Assembly (NCBI GenBank): GCA_900765975.1 | Contig: CAAFTS010000093.1 | Coordinates: forward strand, 1 to 5,725 | DNA length: 5,725 nt | Direction of reading: 5' to 3' | Origin: Lachnospiraceae bacterium | Lineage (GTDB): Bacteria > Bacillota > Clostridia > Lachnospirales > Lachnospiraceae | Shown here: positions 1-5,725 of the stretch, piece by piece | Numbering within the stretch: position 1 is the first letter of the stretch | Layout of the letters: each line of letters starts with the position of its first letter | Notes under the pieces: generated by a model | Databases searched by the model: none | What the model was told of the DNA's origin: nothing | Seen by the model: only the letters and a program-made list of their open reading frames with translations | Translations under genes and position numbers: made by a program

Positions 1-558
1 AACTAAAATCGAAATAACAGACAAAAATCCTCTAAACAAAACATTTCCAAAAATTGCCACTCCTAAGGTTACTGCAAATACGATTACATTCTTCATATCA
101 ATCTGTTCATCCAACAGTCCCGCATTGCTTGCCGCAGAACCAGACAGTTCCAAACCAATCAATGCAACAACCGGTCCCATAGCCGCCGGCGGCAATACGA
201 TATCAATCCACTTTGTCCCACATTTGTAGATAATAAATGACAATATACATCCGCAGAATCCAACTGCTACAAACCCGCCCAATGCATACTGATATCCCAT
301 CTCGCTAATTACAATTCCCGCCGGTGCAAGAAAGGCAAAACTAGACCCCAAATATGCAGGCGCCTTTCCCTTCGTTACTGCAATAAAAATAAGAGTTCCT
401 ACTCCATTCATAAACAACACGATTGCAGGATTGATTCCAAAAATGAACGGCACTAATACGGATGCGCCAAACATTGCAAACATATGCTGAATACTCAATG
501 GCAGCAGCATTTGAAAAGGAACCTTGTCCTCAACCTGAATAATCTTTCTACTCTCCAT
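1..558 (-). CDS. uraA: Uracil permease (NCS2 family), N-terminal part, cut by window edge
   Basis: This is a proton-coupled uracil importer of the inner membrane (NCS2/UraA family). The frame is open from an ATG at 558 to the window edge, giving 186 residues of an expected 400-450; the C-terminal half lies outside. Seen in the translation: the NCS2 TM1 Gln-His motif (Q24-H25) in LSIQHMFAMFGASVLVP, the TM3 segment APAYLGSSFAF (residues 67-77), and PPAAMGPVVALIGLEL (123-138). These align closely, from memory, with E. coli UraA, including the counterparts of its Ala31 and Phe73 (A32 and F74 here). The conserved transport glutamates of the later helices lie beyond the window and cannot be checked. 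The start is supported by AAAGGAG at 566-572, 7 bases upstream. The gene follows the TauE-like gene after 102 bases and has its own promoter. A xanthine or other nucleobase substrate is possible, but the motifs favour uracil. Confidence 0.9.
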   Translation of the reverse strand, partial: MESRKIIQVEDKVPFQMLLPLSIQHMFAMFGASVLVPFIFGINPAIVLFMNGVGTLIFIAVTKGKAPAYLGSSFAFLAPAGIVISEMGYQYALGGFVAVGFCGCILSFIIYKCGTKWIDIVLPPAAMGPVVALIGLELSGSAASNAGLLDEQIDMKNVIVFAVTLGVAIFGNVLFRGFLSVISILV

Positions 559-565
559 GATTTTT

Positions 566-572
566 CTCCTTT
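566..572 (-). promoter_or_regulatory. Ribosome binding site of uraA
   Basis: AAAGGAG on the minus strand, 7 bases before the ATG at 558. It fixes the start of a coding region whose 3' end is outside the window. Confidence 0.85.
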
Positions 573-592
573 AGATCTATTTTTTCTGTATG

Positions 593-621
593 ATTATAAC
601 ATCTAAAGAACTATTTTTCCA
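593..621 (-). promoter_or_regulatory. Extended -10 promoter for uraA
   Basis: On the minus strand a perfect TATAAT (593-598) is preceded by TGT, making a TGn-extended -10. Seventeen bases upstream is TGGAAA (616-621), matching four of six positions of the -35 consensus. The predicted transcript start is near 586, giving a leader of under 30 bases with no room for a riboswitch. It lies in the 102-base gap after the TauE-like gene, so uraA can be expressed independently. Read-through from upstream is also possible, because no terminator is visible in this gap. Confidence 0.7.
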
Positions 622-660
622 CACAAAATCACAAACCGAGAATATCCAGAATGATAGTTT

Positions 661-1371
661 CTATACCAACAACGTAATGCCGGATACGACCAAAAGTACA
701 TAAGTAAGCTTCACAAATACCTCTTGTCGGATTCTTTTGTGAAGTGCGTTTCCAATGATAATCGCTGCAAACACCGGGATCACACACACACCTGTCAGTC
801 CCATCATCTTTCCTGTCACCTGTCCTGATATCCCCCCTTGTATCAACATCAGTGTATTTAAAATAATCCAAACCGGAGCCAGAGTTGCACGAATAACTGA
901 CTTTTCTTTTAATGCATTCACCGCATAGATAACAAGCAATGCACCTCCCGACAAAAACATTCCATGAATCACTCCTGCGAGAAAAAGCACTCCTATCAAG
1001 CCCCCATCAGAAATCTTCATTTCTTTCTTTACAGCCAATCCGCGAATTGCCACGCAAATAATCAATGCTCCATATATTTTCATTAACACACCAGAAGGAA
1101 GAACAGAAAACAAGTAAATTCCTACTACTATTCCAATTAACATGAATCCGGTAATTTTTACTACCTCTTTTCGATTCATCTCCCTCCAGCTTCTGGCTGC
1201 AATATTTAAACTTACAATAATTGCTACTATATTTAACACAACTTTTGCCTCTTCTACACCAATCAAAAGCATAGAGACAGGCATGGCCAACATTGTTCCA
1301 GCAAAGCCTGTAATGCCTTCTACAATATTGGCCATGAAAACAACAATTACGAACAGTATTTCTTTCATCAT
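661..1371 (-). CDS. TauE/SafE-family anion permease (probable sulfite/organic anion transporter)
   Basis: A 236-residue integral membrane protein of the TauE/SafE family (PF01925), close to the usual length of about 250. Members move anions such as sulfite, sulfoacetate or other small organic acids; the substrate cannot be read from sequence. The two-repeat design is visible: repeat one has EGITGFAGTMLAMP (residues 18-31), and repeat two has HGMFLSGGALLVIYA (136-150) with the typical Gly-Gly. About eight hydrophobic segments are seen, roughly at 4-35, 44-60, 72-92, 96-112, 123-150, 158-180, 190-210 and 218-236. The frame opens upstream at a TTG (1389), but AGGTGA at 1377-1382 lies 5 bases before the first of two tandem ATGs, so I start at 1371. 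The glycerate kinase gene stops only 19 bases upstream, so the two are probably co-transcribed. Its likely role is import or export of an anion linked to that pathway (inference). Confidence 0.85.
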   Translation of the reverse strand: MMKEILFVIVVFMANIVEGITGFAGTMLAMPVSMLLIGVEEAKVVLNIVAIIVSLNIAARSWREMNRKEVVKITGFMLIGIVVGIYLFSVLPSGVLMKIYGALIICVAIRGLAVKKEMKISDGGLIGVLFLAGVIHGMFLSGGALLVIYAVNALKEKSVIRATLAPVWIILNTLMLIQGGISGQVTGKMMGLTGVCVIPVFAAIIIGNALHKRIRQEVFVKLTYVLLVVSGITLLV

Positions 1372-1376
1372 GCAGT

Positions 1377-1382
1377 TCACCT
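1377..1382 (-). promoter_or_regulatory. Ribosome binding site of the TauE-like gene
   Basis: AGGTGA lies 5 bases before the ATG at 1371, within the short gap after the glycerate kinase stop codon. It favours this ATG over the in-frame upstream TTG at 1389, which has no comparable site. Confidence 0.7.
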
Positions 1383-1390
1383 GAAACAAT

Positions 1391-2527
1391 TTACTCTATT
1401 TGTTTTGCCACCTTTGCAAATCTGAAAATAGTCCGTACTGTTTTTCTAAGATCTGATTTTGTTCTGTTCTGTATTGCCTCAAATGGAAGAGGTTTTTGGT
1501 TGATACTGAAAATAGCGCTGACCCCTGCATCATACATGGCTTCTGCTCCTTCATCTATCGCCCCTACTACTACAAGTACCGGAACATTTTTCTTCCTCGC
1601 CCGTCTGGCAACGCCGGACACAACCTTACCTTGTATACTCTGTCCGTCTATCTTCCCTTCACCTGTAATAACAAGCGAACAATCCTCAAGCATTTTGTCA
1701 AAATGTATCGTCTCCAAAACAACATCAATCCCACTTTGAAGTTTTGCTCCTAGAAATGCTGCCGCTCCAGCGCCCATTCCACCAGCCGCTGCGCCTCCGC
1801 ATAATTCCAACACGTCCTTTTTCCAGACTTTTTCGATTTCTTTTGCCAGATGAAAGAGACCTTTATCCAATCTCTTCACCTCTTCTTCCGTCGCGCCTTT
1901 CTGAGGTCCAAAAACCGCAGCTGCTCCTTGCGCTCCACATAATGTATTACGAATGTCACACATTGCGATGATTTCTATGTCTTTTAAGCGCTGATCAACT
2001 CCGCCCATCTCGATTTTTGCAATTTGTTCCAATGTGTTGCCAACCGGAATAAAACATCTACCTTTTTCATCTAAAAAATGAATTCCCAAAGCTGCTGCCA
2101 TTCCGGTTCCACCATCATTGGTCGCACTGCCGCCCAGTCCAAGAATAATCTTTTGAGCCCCCTTATCTAATGCAGCTAAAATCAGTTCACCGACTCCATA
2201 TGTCGTTGTAGCTCCTGCTGATAACTTATCACCAACTAGCGGCAATCCTGCCGCCGCAGCCATCTCTATTACCGCGGTTTCTTCCATCATGGCATAACAT
2301 GCCCTCACCGGTTCTCGGTACGGTCCGCTCACCGTCACATATTCCCGGTTTCCCGGGAGTACGGATAAAAATGCCTCCACACTCCCTTCTCCACCGTCTG
2401 CTACTTCCGCGCGAATCACCTCAGCCTCTGGCCAGCTCGCCAAAGCCTCTTCTTTTATAATTTTTCCAACTTCTTTGCTGCTCATTGTTCCCTTAAATGA
2501 ATCCGGAATAATCACAATTTTTTTCAT
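1391..2527 (-). CDS. glxK: Glycerate 2-kinase (class I glycerate kinase, GarK/GlxK type)
   Basis: A cytoplasmic enzyme that phosphorylates D-glycerate with ATP to 2-phosphoglycerate, feeding glycerate from glyoxylate, sugar-diacid or serine breakdown into lower glycolysis (PF02595). At 378 residues it is full length compared with about 380 for E. coli GarK. Conserved blocks appear in order: PDSFKG (8-13), VADGGEGS (42-49), IEMAAAAGL (87-95), GLGGSATNDGG (130-140), CDIRNTLCG (190-198), FGPQKG (206-211), GGMGAGAAAFLGA (249-261), and VITGEGKIDGQSIQGKV (286-302). None of these blocks looks damaged. The frame extends to a TTG at 2539, with tandem ATGs at 2530 and 2527. GAGG ends 6 bases before the second ATG but only 3 before the first, so I chose 2527. 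It sits 32 bases after the GltS-like gene and 19 bases before the TauE-like gene, in an apparent operon. garK or glxK would be an equally fair symbol. Confidence 0.95.
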   Translation of the reverse strand: MKKIVIIPDSFKGTMSSKEVGKIIKEEALASWPEAEVIRAEVADGGEGSVEAFLSVLPGNREYVTVSGPYREPVRACYAMMEETAVIEMAAAAGLPLVGDKLSAGATTTYGVGELILAALDKGAQKIILGLGGSATNDGGTGMAAALGIHFLDEKGRCFIPVGNTLEQIAKIEMGGVDQRLKDIEIIAMCDIRNTLCGAQGAAAVFGPQKGATEEEVKRLDKGLFHLAKEIEKVWKKDVLELCGGAAAGGMGAGAAAFLGAKLQSGIDVVLETIHFDKMLEDCSLVITGEGKIDGQSIQGKVVSGVARRARKKNVPVLVVVGAIDEGAEAMYDAGVSAIFSINQKPLPFEAIQNRTKSDLRKTVRTIFRFAKVAKQIE

Positions 2528-2531
2528 CATA

Positions 2532-2537
2532 CACCTC
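2532..2537 (-). promoter_or_regulatory. Ribosome binding site of glycerate kinase, start-deciding
   Basis: GAGGTG stands just before tandem ATG codons at 2530 and 2527. Measured from the GAGG core, the spacing is 3 bases to the first and 6 to the second, so the second ATG is the better start. Confidence 0.65.
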
Positions 2538-2559
2538 AAAAAGTTTTTCTGCGGCAGGT

Positions 2560-3966
2560 TTAAACATCTTTATCTACTTCATAATATAACTCACCTTTTC
2601 TGTAATCATATGTCTTCTTACCCCATGTTCGTGTAATCAACATTGCTATAAGAAATACCACAGCAGTACCGACAAGCGCCAAAGTCAACATTCCAAATGA
2701 CATTTCTCCTGCCGAAAATGCAATAATTGCAGGCATAACCACATAACATGCCGGAACATTAATTGCATTGATTGGTCCCAGTTCCTCCAATACTGAAGTC
2801 TTTCTGTTCGGATCCACCATGCGGCACAAAGCCTGTCCTGTTGCATTTGTCCCTGTCAAAGTTCCCCAAATAGCAACTGTACGCTCAAATCCATGTTTGC
2901 CTCCGAAACGTTCTCCAAAATATCTTGTCAAAACATATGTTAATACGGTACCCGCAACTACTACTGCAAGAATCGGAATCATCCAGCTTCCGAGAATCTG
3001 TAAAGAAATTGCCATAAATGCAGATGTTACCATCATATCAATACAAAATCCTGATATACGAATCTGTGTACCACGATCCAAATATTTACTCAATCCCAAC
3101 CTATTAATCAACCAACGAAGTAAGTATGCAGCTAACATTGCATATAAATACAGAAAACCAGATAAAATTTCTCCTGCAAATCCTGGAATCATTCCACACA
3201 ATCTACACATATAGTTACCTGCAACCCAAGCAATTCCTACTAATGCAAAATGAAATGCCAATGTATCTACATTTCCAGGATGTGTTGTTTCTTTTCCATA
3301 ATACTGCTGTTCTTCTGGTTCGTAAATACCCACCATCATGCTCTTTCCTATTTCTCCCGCATAAGGAGCCAGCCCTTTCTGGATTCCTTTACGCACCATC
3401 GGAACTCCAATTAAAAATGCCACAAGAAAACCGGCTGCCGCAAGTGTTACCCCCACTTGTACAGCATTTACAACACCATTACCTTCCATCATAGCACCAT
3501 AAGTAACGCTCTGTCCTGGTCCTTGTGCAAATGCAAACGGAATCTGCAAACCATATACCGGGTCCATCCCAAACGCTCCTCCGATTAATTTCAGTACACC
3601 ATACCCAAGCAATCCAGTCAGTGCATATGGAATTACCCAGAAAAATCCCATTCCACAGATTCCAGAAAATTGACTGTCTTCCATTCTTTCTTTGAAACTT
3701 TTACCTGTTGTTTTCTTTTGAGATTTGACTGCTAGTGTCAATCCCATATTTGCAAATGAAAAGGACCATAATGTACCAGCAATCCCACTAAAATCATCCA
3801 CTGTAGCATCTGAAATCACGCCTAAATTCACAACAATAAACCCAATCACTCCACCGATCACACTCGCTGGAACCAAATTCTTTTTCAAAAACGGTACCTT
3901 CGCACGCAGGATTACACCAACGACAATAAACAATCCTACCCATGCTAATGCATTCATACTCAACAT
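2560..3966 (-). CDS. GltS-family sodium:carboxylate symporter, divergent; substrate unknown
   Basis: A 468-residue membrane protein related to the sodium:glutamate symporter GltS (PF03616), longer than E. coli GltS at about 400. The inverted two-repeat layout can be followed: repeat one has LWSFSFANMGLTL (residues 67-79) and a pore-type segment AFAQGPGQSVTYG (145-157) followed by NAVQVGVTLAAAGFLVAFLIG; repeat two has WGTLTGTNATGQAL (367-380) followed by LGPINAINVPACYVVMPAI. Compared, from memory, with E. coli GltS (SGGHGTG and GHCGFGLGATP), the glycine-rich pore loops keep their position but change residues, so glutamate should not be assumed. Extra hydrophilic loops lie at about 81-102 and 200-235, and a charged tail at about 448-468. 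The ATG at 3966 has GAGGG 7 bases upstream. It lies 28 bases after the secernin-like gene and 32 before glycerate kinase. I infer uptake of the operon's substrate, perhaps an organic acid or acidic peptide derivative. Confidence 0.8.
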   Translation of the reverse strand: MLSMNALAWVGLFIVVGVILRAKVPFLKKNLVPASVIGGVIGFIVVNLGVISDATVDDFSGIAGTLWSFSFANMGLTLAVKSQKKTTGKSFKERMEDSQFSGICGMGFFWVIPYALTGLLGYGVLKLIGGAFGMDPVYGLQIPFAFAQGPGQSVTYGAMMEGNGVVNAVQVGVTLAAAGFLVAFLIGVPMVRKGIQKGLAPYAGEIGKSMMVGIYEPEEQQYYGKETTHPGNVDTLAFHFALVGIAWVAGNYMCRLCGMIPGFAGEILSGFLYLYAMLAAYLLRWLINRLGLSKYLDRGTQIRISGFCIDMMVTSAFMAISLQILGSWMIPILAVVVAGTVLTYVLTRYFGERFGGKHGFERTVAIWGTLTGTNATGQALCRMVDPNRKTSVLEELGPINAINVPACYVVMPAIIAFSAGEMSFGMLTLALVGTAVVFLIAMLITRTWGKKTYDYRKGELYYEVDKDV

Positions 3967-3994
3967 AATGCTTCCCTCTCTTTCACTTCAAATT

Positions 3995-5317
3995 TTAAAA
4001 ATCAATTTCCGCACGTTTCTTCGCTATTTCATTCATATCCATATGTTGAGGTTGTCCGGAATCCGCATTTTCAGCAATAATTCTTTCAAACGCCCTCTCA
4101 ACCTTATGCAGCATACGGTCCGTATTCTCTGCAATCTGCTCCGCATTAAGTATCCCTACTTGTTCAACTTGTTTTTTTAACTCTTCTTCCAGAATATCCG
4201 CCTCCGGTCTCCACCATTTCATATATTTCGGATAATCTTTTTCAATCGCATACTGAAGTCTTTCAAACTGCCACCACGCACTGTTTTCTGAATAAACCTC
4301 TCCAGCCTTGGAAACACACTCTGGCAACTCTACATCAATCGAATAAGGAGCAAAGATTGACATACAAGGAACTGCAAATGCATTCCACCAAACCGGCGTA
4401 TGTTCTTTTGTCAATTCCACATGAGATGAAGCTGCCGTTTTACTTGCAGTATCCAGCATCGCATGCATACAAATAGAAACCTCAAGTCCATCTGCCGGAC
4501 TCCATCTCGGAGCAATACTCTCTCCTTCAAAATGATCTCTTTGAATCCTACGGATTGTTTCCATTGTAATATGACCTTTTCCCGCTTGTAGCAACTTATT
4601 CAAACGCACATATCTCGGATATGCCGCACGATGTTTTAATGACATTGCAGAATATGCCTTTGCAAAATTAAATGGAACCTCCGGGGAAATCCAGCCTTTT
4701 TCATATGCATATTCCCGGATATCTCCGCTGTCTTCATCCCATTCTTCTTCCGTACTATAGCAGTTTGAAATCCCTGCAACATCTGTTACACGCCGCGCCA
4801 CCCAACGTCTTTTACAAGTATCCAATATCCATGCTTCATTCGGATCTGCAATCAAAAATGAGTTATGATAACGATGCTCCATTCCCACTGCCGCATTTCC
4901 GCCCTGACCATATTTCTCTAATAAATCCGTAATCACATGCAAAGCCTCATACGCTGTTTTTCCTCGTTCGAGCCCTAACCTAAGCAAATCCATTCCTAAA
5001 AGACCATTTTCTTTTTCCTCTGGTTCTTTGCTCCAGACAGCTTCATTCCCAATTGCAACTTTATATTCATTCATCCCATGCTCAAATCCCCATATCCAGT
5101 ACGGTTTCGATCCCAATACCCGATATGTATGAGAAACCTGTGGAATCTGAATATATGTGCACTGTACCATTTCTCCATCTTCATGCTCTCCGGCAGGAAT
5201 ATTTACCAATGGCTGCGCCTCTGTTACAGGTCTATCACTGTTTTTTGCAAAAATTACATTTCCGGATGCTGTACTATTTCCAAGCGCAACCATTGTATCG
5301 CAAGAATATAATTCCAT
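3995..5317 (-). CDS. Secernin-like peptidase C69 family N-terminal-nucleophile hydrolase (dipeptidase/amidase)
   Basis: A 440-residue member of the C69 dipeptidase group, closest by eye to secernins. The family uses an N-terminal cysteine, exposed after removal of a few residues, to cleave amide bonds. Seen: MELYSCDTMVALG with candidate nucleophile Cys6 after a five-residue leader, VIFAKNSDRP (21-30), YWIWGFEHGMNEYKVAIGNE (73-92), a stretch ending LLGMDLLRLGLERG (106-119), EKYGQGGN (134-141), and SFLIADPNEAWILDT (153-167). These match secernin blocks strongly, as recalled. There is no signal peptide or membrane segment, so it should act in the cytoplasm on an imported substrate. A helical, charged tail lies at about 374-435. 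Tandem ATGs at 5323 and 5317 are each preceded by a purine-rich site; AAAGGAG is 8 bases from 5317, so I prefer it, though 5323 (442 residues) is possible. It is the first gene of the apparent operon. The substrate is unknown, and the dipeptidase label is only the family default. Confidence 0.88.
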   Translation of the reverse strand: MELYSCDTMVALGNSTASGNVIFAKNSDRPVTEAQPLVNIPAGEHEDGEMVQCTYIQIPQVSHTYRVLGSKPYWIWGFEHGMNEYKVAIGNEAVWSKEPEEKENGLLGMDLLRLGLERGKTAYEALHVITDLLEKYGQGGNAAVGMEHRYHNSFLIADPNEAWILDTCKRRWVARRVTDVAGISNCYSTEEEWDEDSGDIREYAYEKGWISPEVPFNFAKAYSAMSLKHRAAYPRYVRLNKLLQAGKGHITMETIRRIQRDHFEGESIAPRWSPADGLEVSICMHAMLDTASKTAASSHVELTKEHTPVWWNAFAVPCMSIFAPYSIDVELPECVSKAGEVYSENSAWWQFERLQYAIEKDYPKYMKWWRPEADILEEELKKQVEQVGILNAEQIAENTDRMLHKVERAFERIIAENADSGQPQHMDMNEIAKKRAEIDF

Positions 5318-5325
5318 CTCCATCT

Positions 5326-5337
5326 CTCCTTTCCTTT
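5326..5337 (-). promoter_or_regulatory. Double ribosome binding site before tandem ATGs of the secernin-like gene
   Basis: The minus strand reads AAAGGAAAGGAG. The core AGGA (5332-5335) lies 8 bases before the ATG at 5323, and AAAGGAG (5326-5332) lies 8 bases before the ATG at 5317. Each start therefore has its own well-spaced site. The downstream pair has the stronger match, but the start stays ambiguous by two codons. Confidence 0.65.
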
Positions 5338-5360
5338 CTTTTCTTGTATTATTTGAATAA

Positions 5361-5369
5361 ATTATAGCA
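5361..5369 (-). promoter_or_regulatory. Extended -10 promoter for the secernin/GltS/glycerate kinase/TauE operon
   Basis: The minus strand carries TGCTATAAT, a perfect -10 hexamer (5361-5366) with the TGn extension. No good -35 box is found 16 to 18 bases upstream; that region reads AACGAAAA, which suggests reliance on the extended -10 or on an activator. The predicted start is near 5354, giving a leader of roughly 30 bases. It lies directly after the terminator hairpin of the regulator remnant, as expected for a fresh transcription unit. Confidence 0.65.
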
Positions 5370-5402
5370 ATATTCGATCTATTTTTCGTTATTTTGCACA
5401 AC

Positions 5403-5451
5403 AAAAAAATCATACATCGCTTTGTTACAGGTAACAAAGCGATGTATGATT
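5403..5451 (-). terminator. Rho-independent terminator: perfect 21-bp hairpin plus T7
   Basis: Arms 5408-5428 and 5431-5451 are perfectly complementary over 21 bp around a two-base gap (AG on the plus strand). Read on the minus strand, the hairpin begins 8 bases after the regulator stop codon and runs into seven Ts (5403-5409, the last two also forming the stem base). This is the layout of an intrinsic terminator for the PucR-type gene. The plus strand follows the hairpin with a weaker TTCTTCTTGTTT run. The stem is long and AT-rich for a terminator, so a second role as a protein-binding palindrome is not excluded. Confidence 0.85.
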
Positions 5452-5459
5452 CTTCTTGT

Positions 5460-5725
5460 TTAATCCACTTCTGTTAGCATTGTTTTCCAAAACCAAATCG
5501 CATTTTGATATACTCCTGCAGTTCTGATACTTCTCGGATCATACCCTGTTATAGATGCAAGTTTTTTTAACTGATATTGGAGTGTATTTTTATGAATGAA
5601 CATTTTCTCAGACGTTTTGTTAATAGAGCCGTCACACTCATAGAAAATTTCTAATAATTTAATACAATACGCAACACATAAACGATTTATATTTTCTCAA
5701 ATAATACAATACTAATCTCTCTTAT
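5460..5725 (-). pseudogene. PucR/CdaR-type regulator, C-terminal HTH end, frame broken near window edge
   Basis: The last 78 codons before the TAA at 5460 encode a helix-turn-helix of the PucR C-terminal type (PF13556). Seen: LLEIFYECDGSINKTSEKMF (residues 14-33 of this piece), then IHKNTLQYQLKKLASITGYD (34-53), the usual arrangement of a gap-seeking helix, an Asn-Thr-Leu recognition helix and the Y-x-L-K-K turn. Family members are 300-550 residue transcription factors that respond to purine products, glycerate or sugar diacids. Just upstream, this frame meets a TGA at 5697-5699, and all three minus-strand frames contain stops between 5687 and 5725. Adding a single A to the AAAA run at 5692-5695 joins the helix-turn-helix frame to an open frame reaching the window edge (IREISIVLFEKNINRLCVAY across the join). 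So this is either a genuine frameshift or a sequencing error; most of the gene lies outside the window. Its position just upstream makes it the natural candidate regulator of the operon. Confidence 0.75.

Noticed and set aside
601..660. Possible terminator after the TauE-like gene
   Set aside because: An AACTAT/ATAGTT pair exists, but the loop would be about 40 bases and no compact GC-rich stem precedes a T-tract. Not enough for a call.
629..871. Minus-strand 80-codon frame overlapping the 3' end of the TauE-like gene
   Set aside because: It is an alternative frame inside a recognisable membrane protein, with an odd hydrophilic composition and no start signal of its own.
1142..5367. Several plus-strand open frames of 67-151 codons across the operon
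   Set aside because: All lie antisense to well-conserved minus-strand genes, show no recognisable motif, and I saw no convincing promoter or ribosome binding site for them. They are frame shadows of AT-biased coding DNA.
5318..5437. A longer N-terminus for the secernin-like protein, starting near 5437
   Set aside because: That extension would begin inside the terminator hairpin and cross the promoter. The family's N-terminal cysteine must lie close to the start, and strong ribosome binding sites sit before the ATGs at 5323 and 5317.
5408..5451. Hairpin as an insertion-sequence end or recombination site
   Set aside because: There is no transposase or flanking direct repeat in the window, and the T-tract placed right after a stop codon explains it better as a terminator.
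1..5725. CRISPR array, defence system, tRNA or rRNA
   Set aside because: I saw no regularly spaced repeats, no cloverleaf-like or rRNA sequence, and no nuclease or defence motif. All the genes present are metabolic, transport or regulatory.

Overview
The window looks like a piece of a low-GC, Gram-positive anaerobe chromosome, most likely a Clostridia/Lachnospiraceae-type gut bacterium. This is inferred from AT-rich intergenic DNA, strong GGAG-type ribosome binding sites, TGn-extended TATAAT promoters and family resemblance. I could not search a database, so the taxonomy is tentative. Every supported gene lies on the minus strand, so transcription runs from high to low coordinates. The plus-strand open frames lie antisense to these genes and are not supported.

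In transcription order the window holds: (1) the 3' end of a PucR/CdaR-type regulator (5725-5460) whose reading frame is broken near the window edge; (2) a perfect 21-bp hairpin followed by a T-tract, read as its terminator; (3) an extended -10 promoter; (4) a secernin-like C69 family N-terminal-nucleophile hydrolase (5317-3995); (5) a divergent GltS-family sodium:carboxylate symporter (3966-2560); (6) a full-length class I glycerate 2-kinase (2527-1391); (7) a TauE/SafE-family anion permease (1371-661); (8) a second extended -10 promoter; and (9) the N-terminal 186 residues of a UraA-type uracil permease, which runs off the low end of the window.

Genes 4 to 7 are separated by only 28, 32 and 19 bases, each has its own ribosome binding site, and no terminator is visible between them, so they look like one operon. 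A working model (inference) is uptake of an organic anion or amide-linked compound by the GltS-like carrier, cytoplasmic amide hydrolysis by the secernin-like enzyme, entry of a glycerate unit into glycolysis as 2-phosphoglycerate, and movement of a leftover anion by the TauE-like permease. The regulator type fits, because CdaR-class proteins control glycerate/sugar-diacid genes and PucR-class proteins control purine/allantoin genes. No enzyme that makes glycerate (tartronate semialdehyde reductase, hydroxypyruvate reductase) is in the window, so the source of glycerate is unknown. uraA has its own promoter and may be functionally separate. There is no gene-free stretch longer than about 140 bases, and I saw no RNA gene, insertion sequence or CRISPR array.
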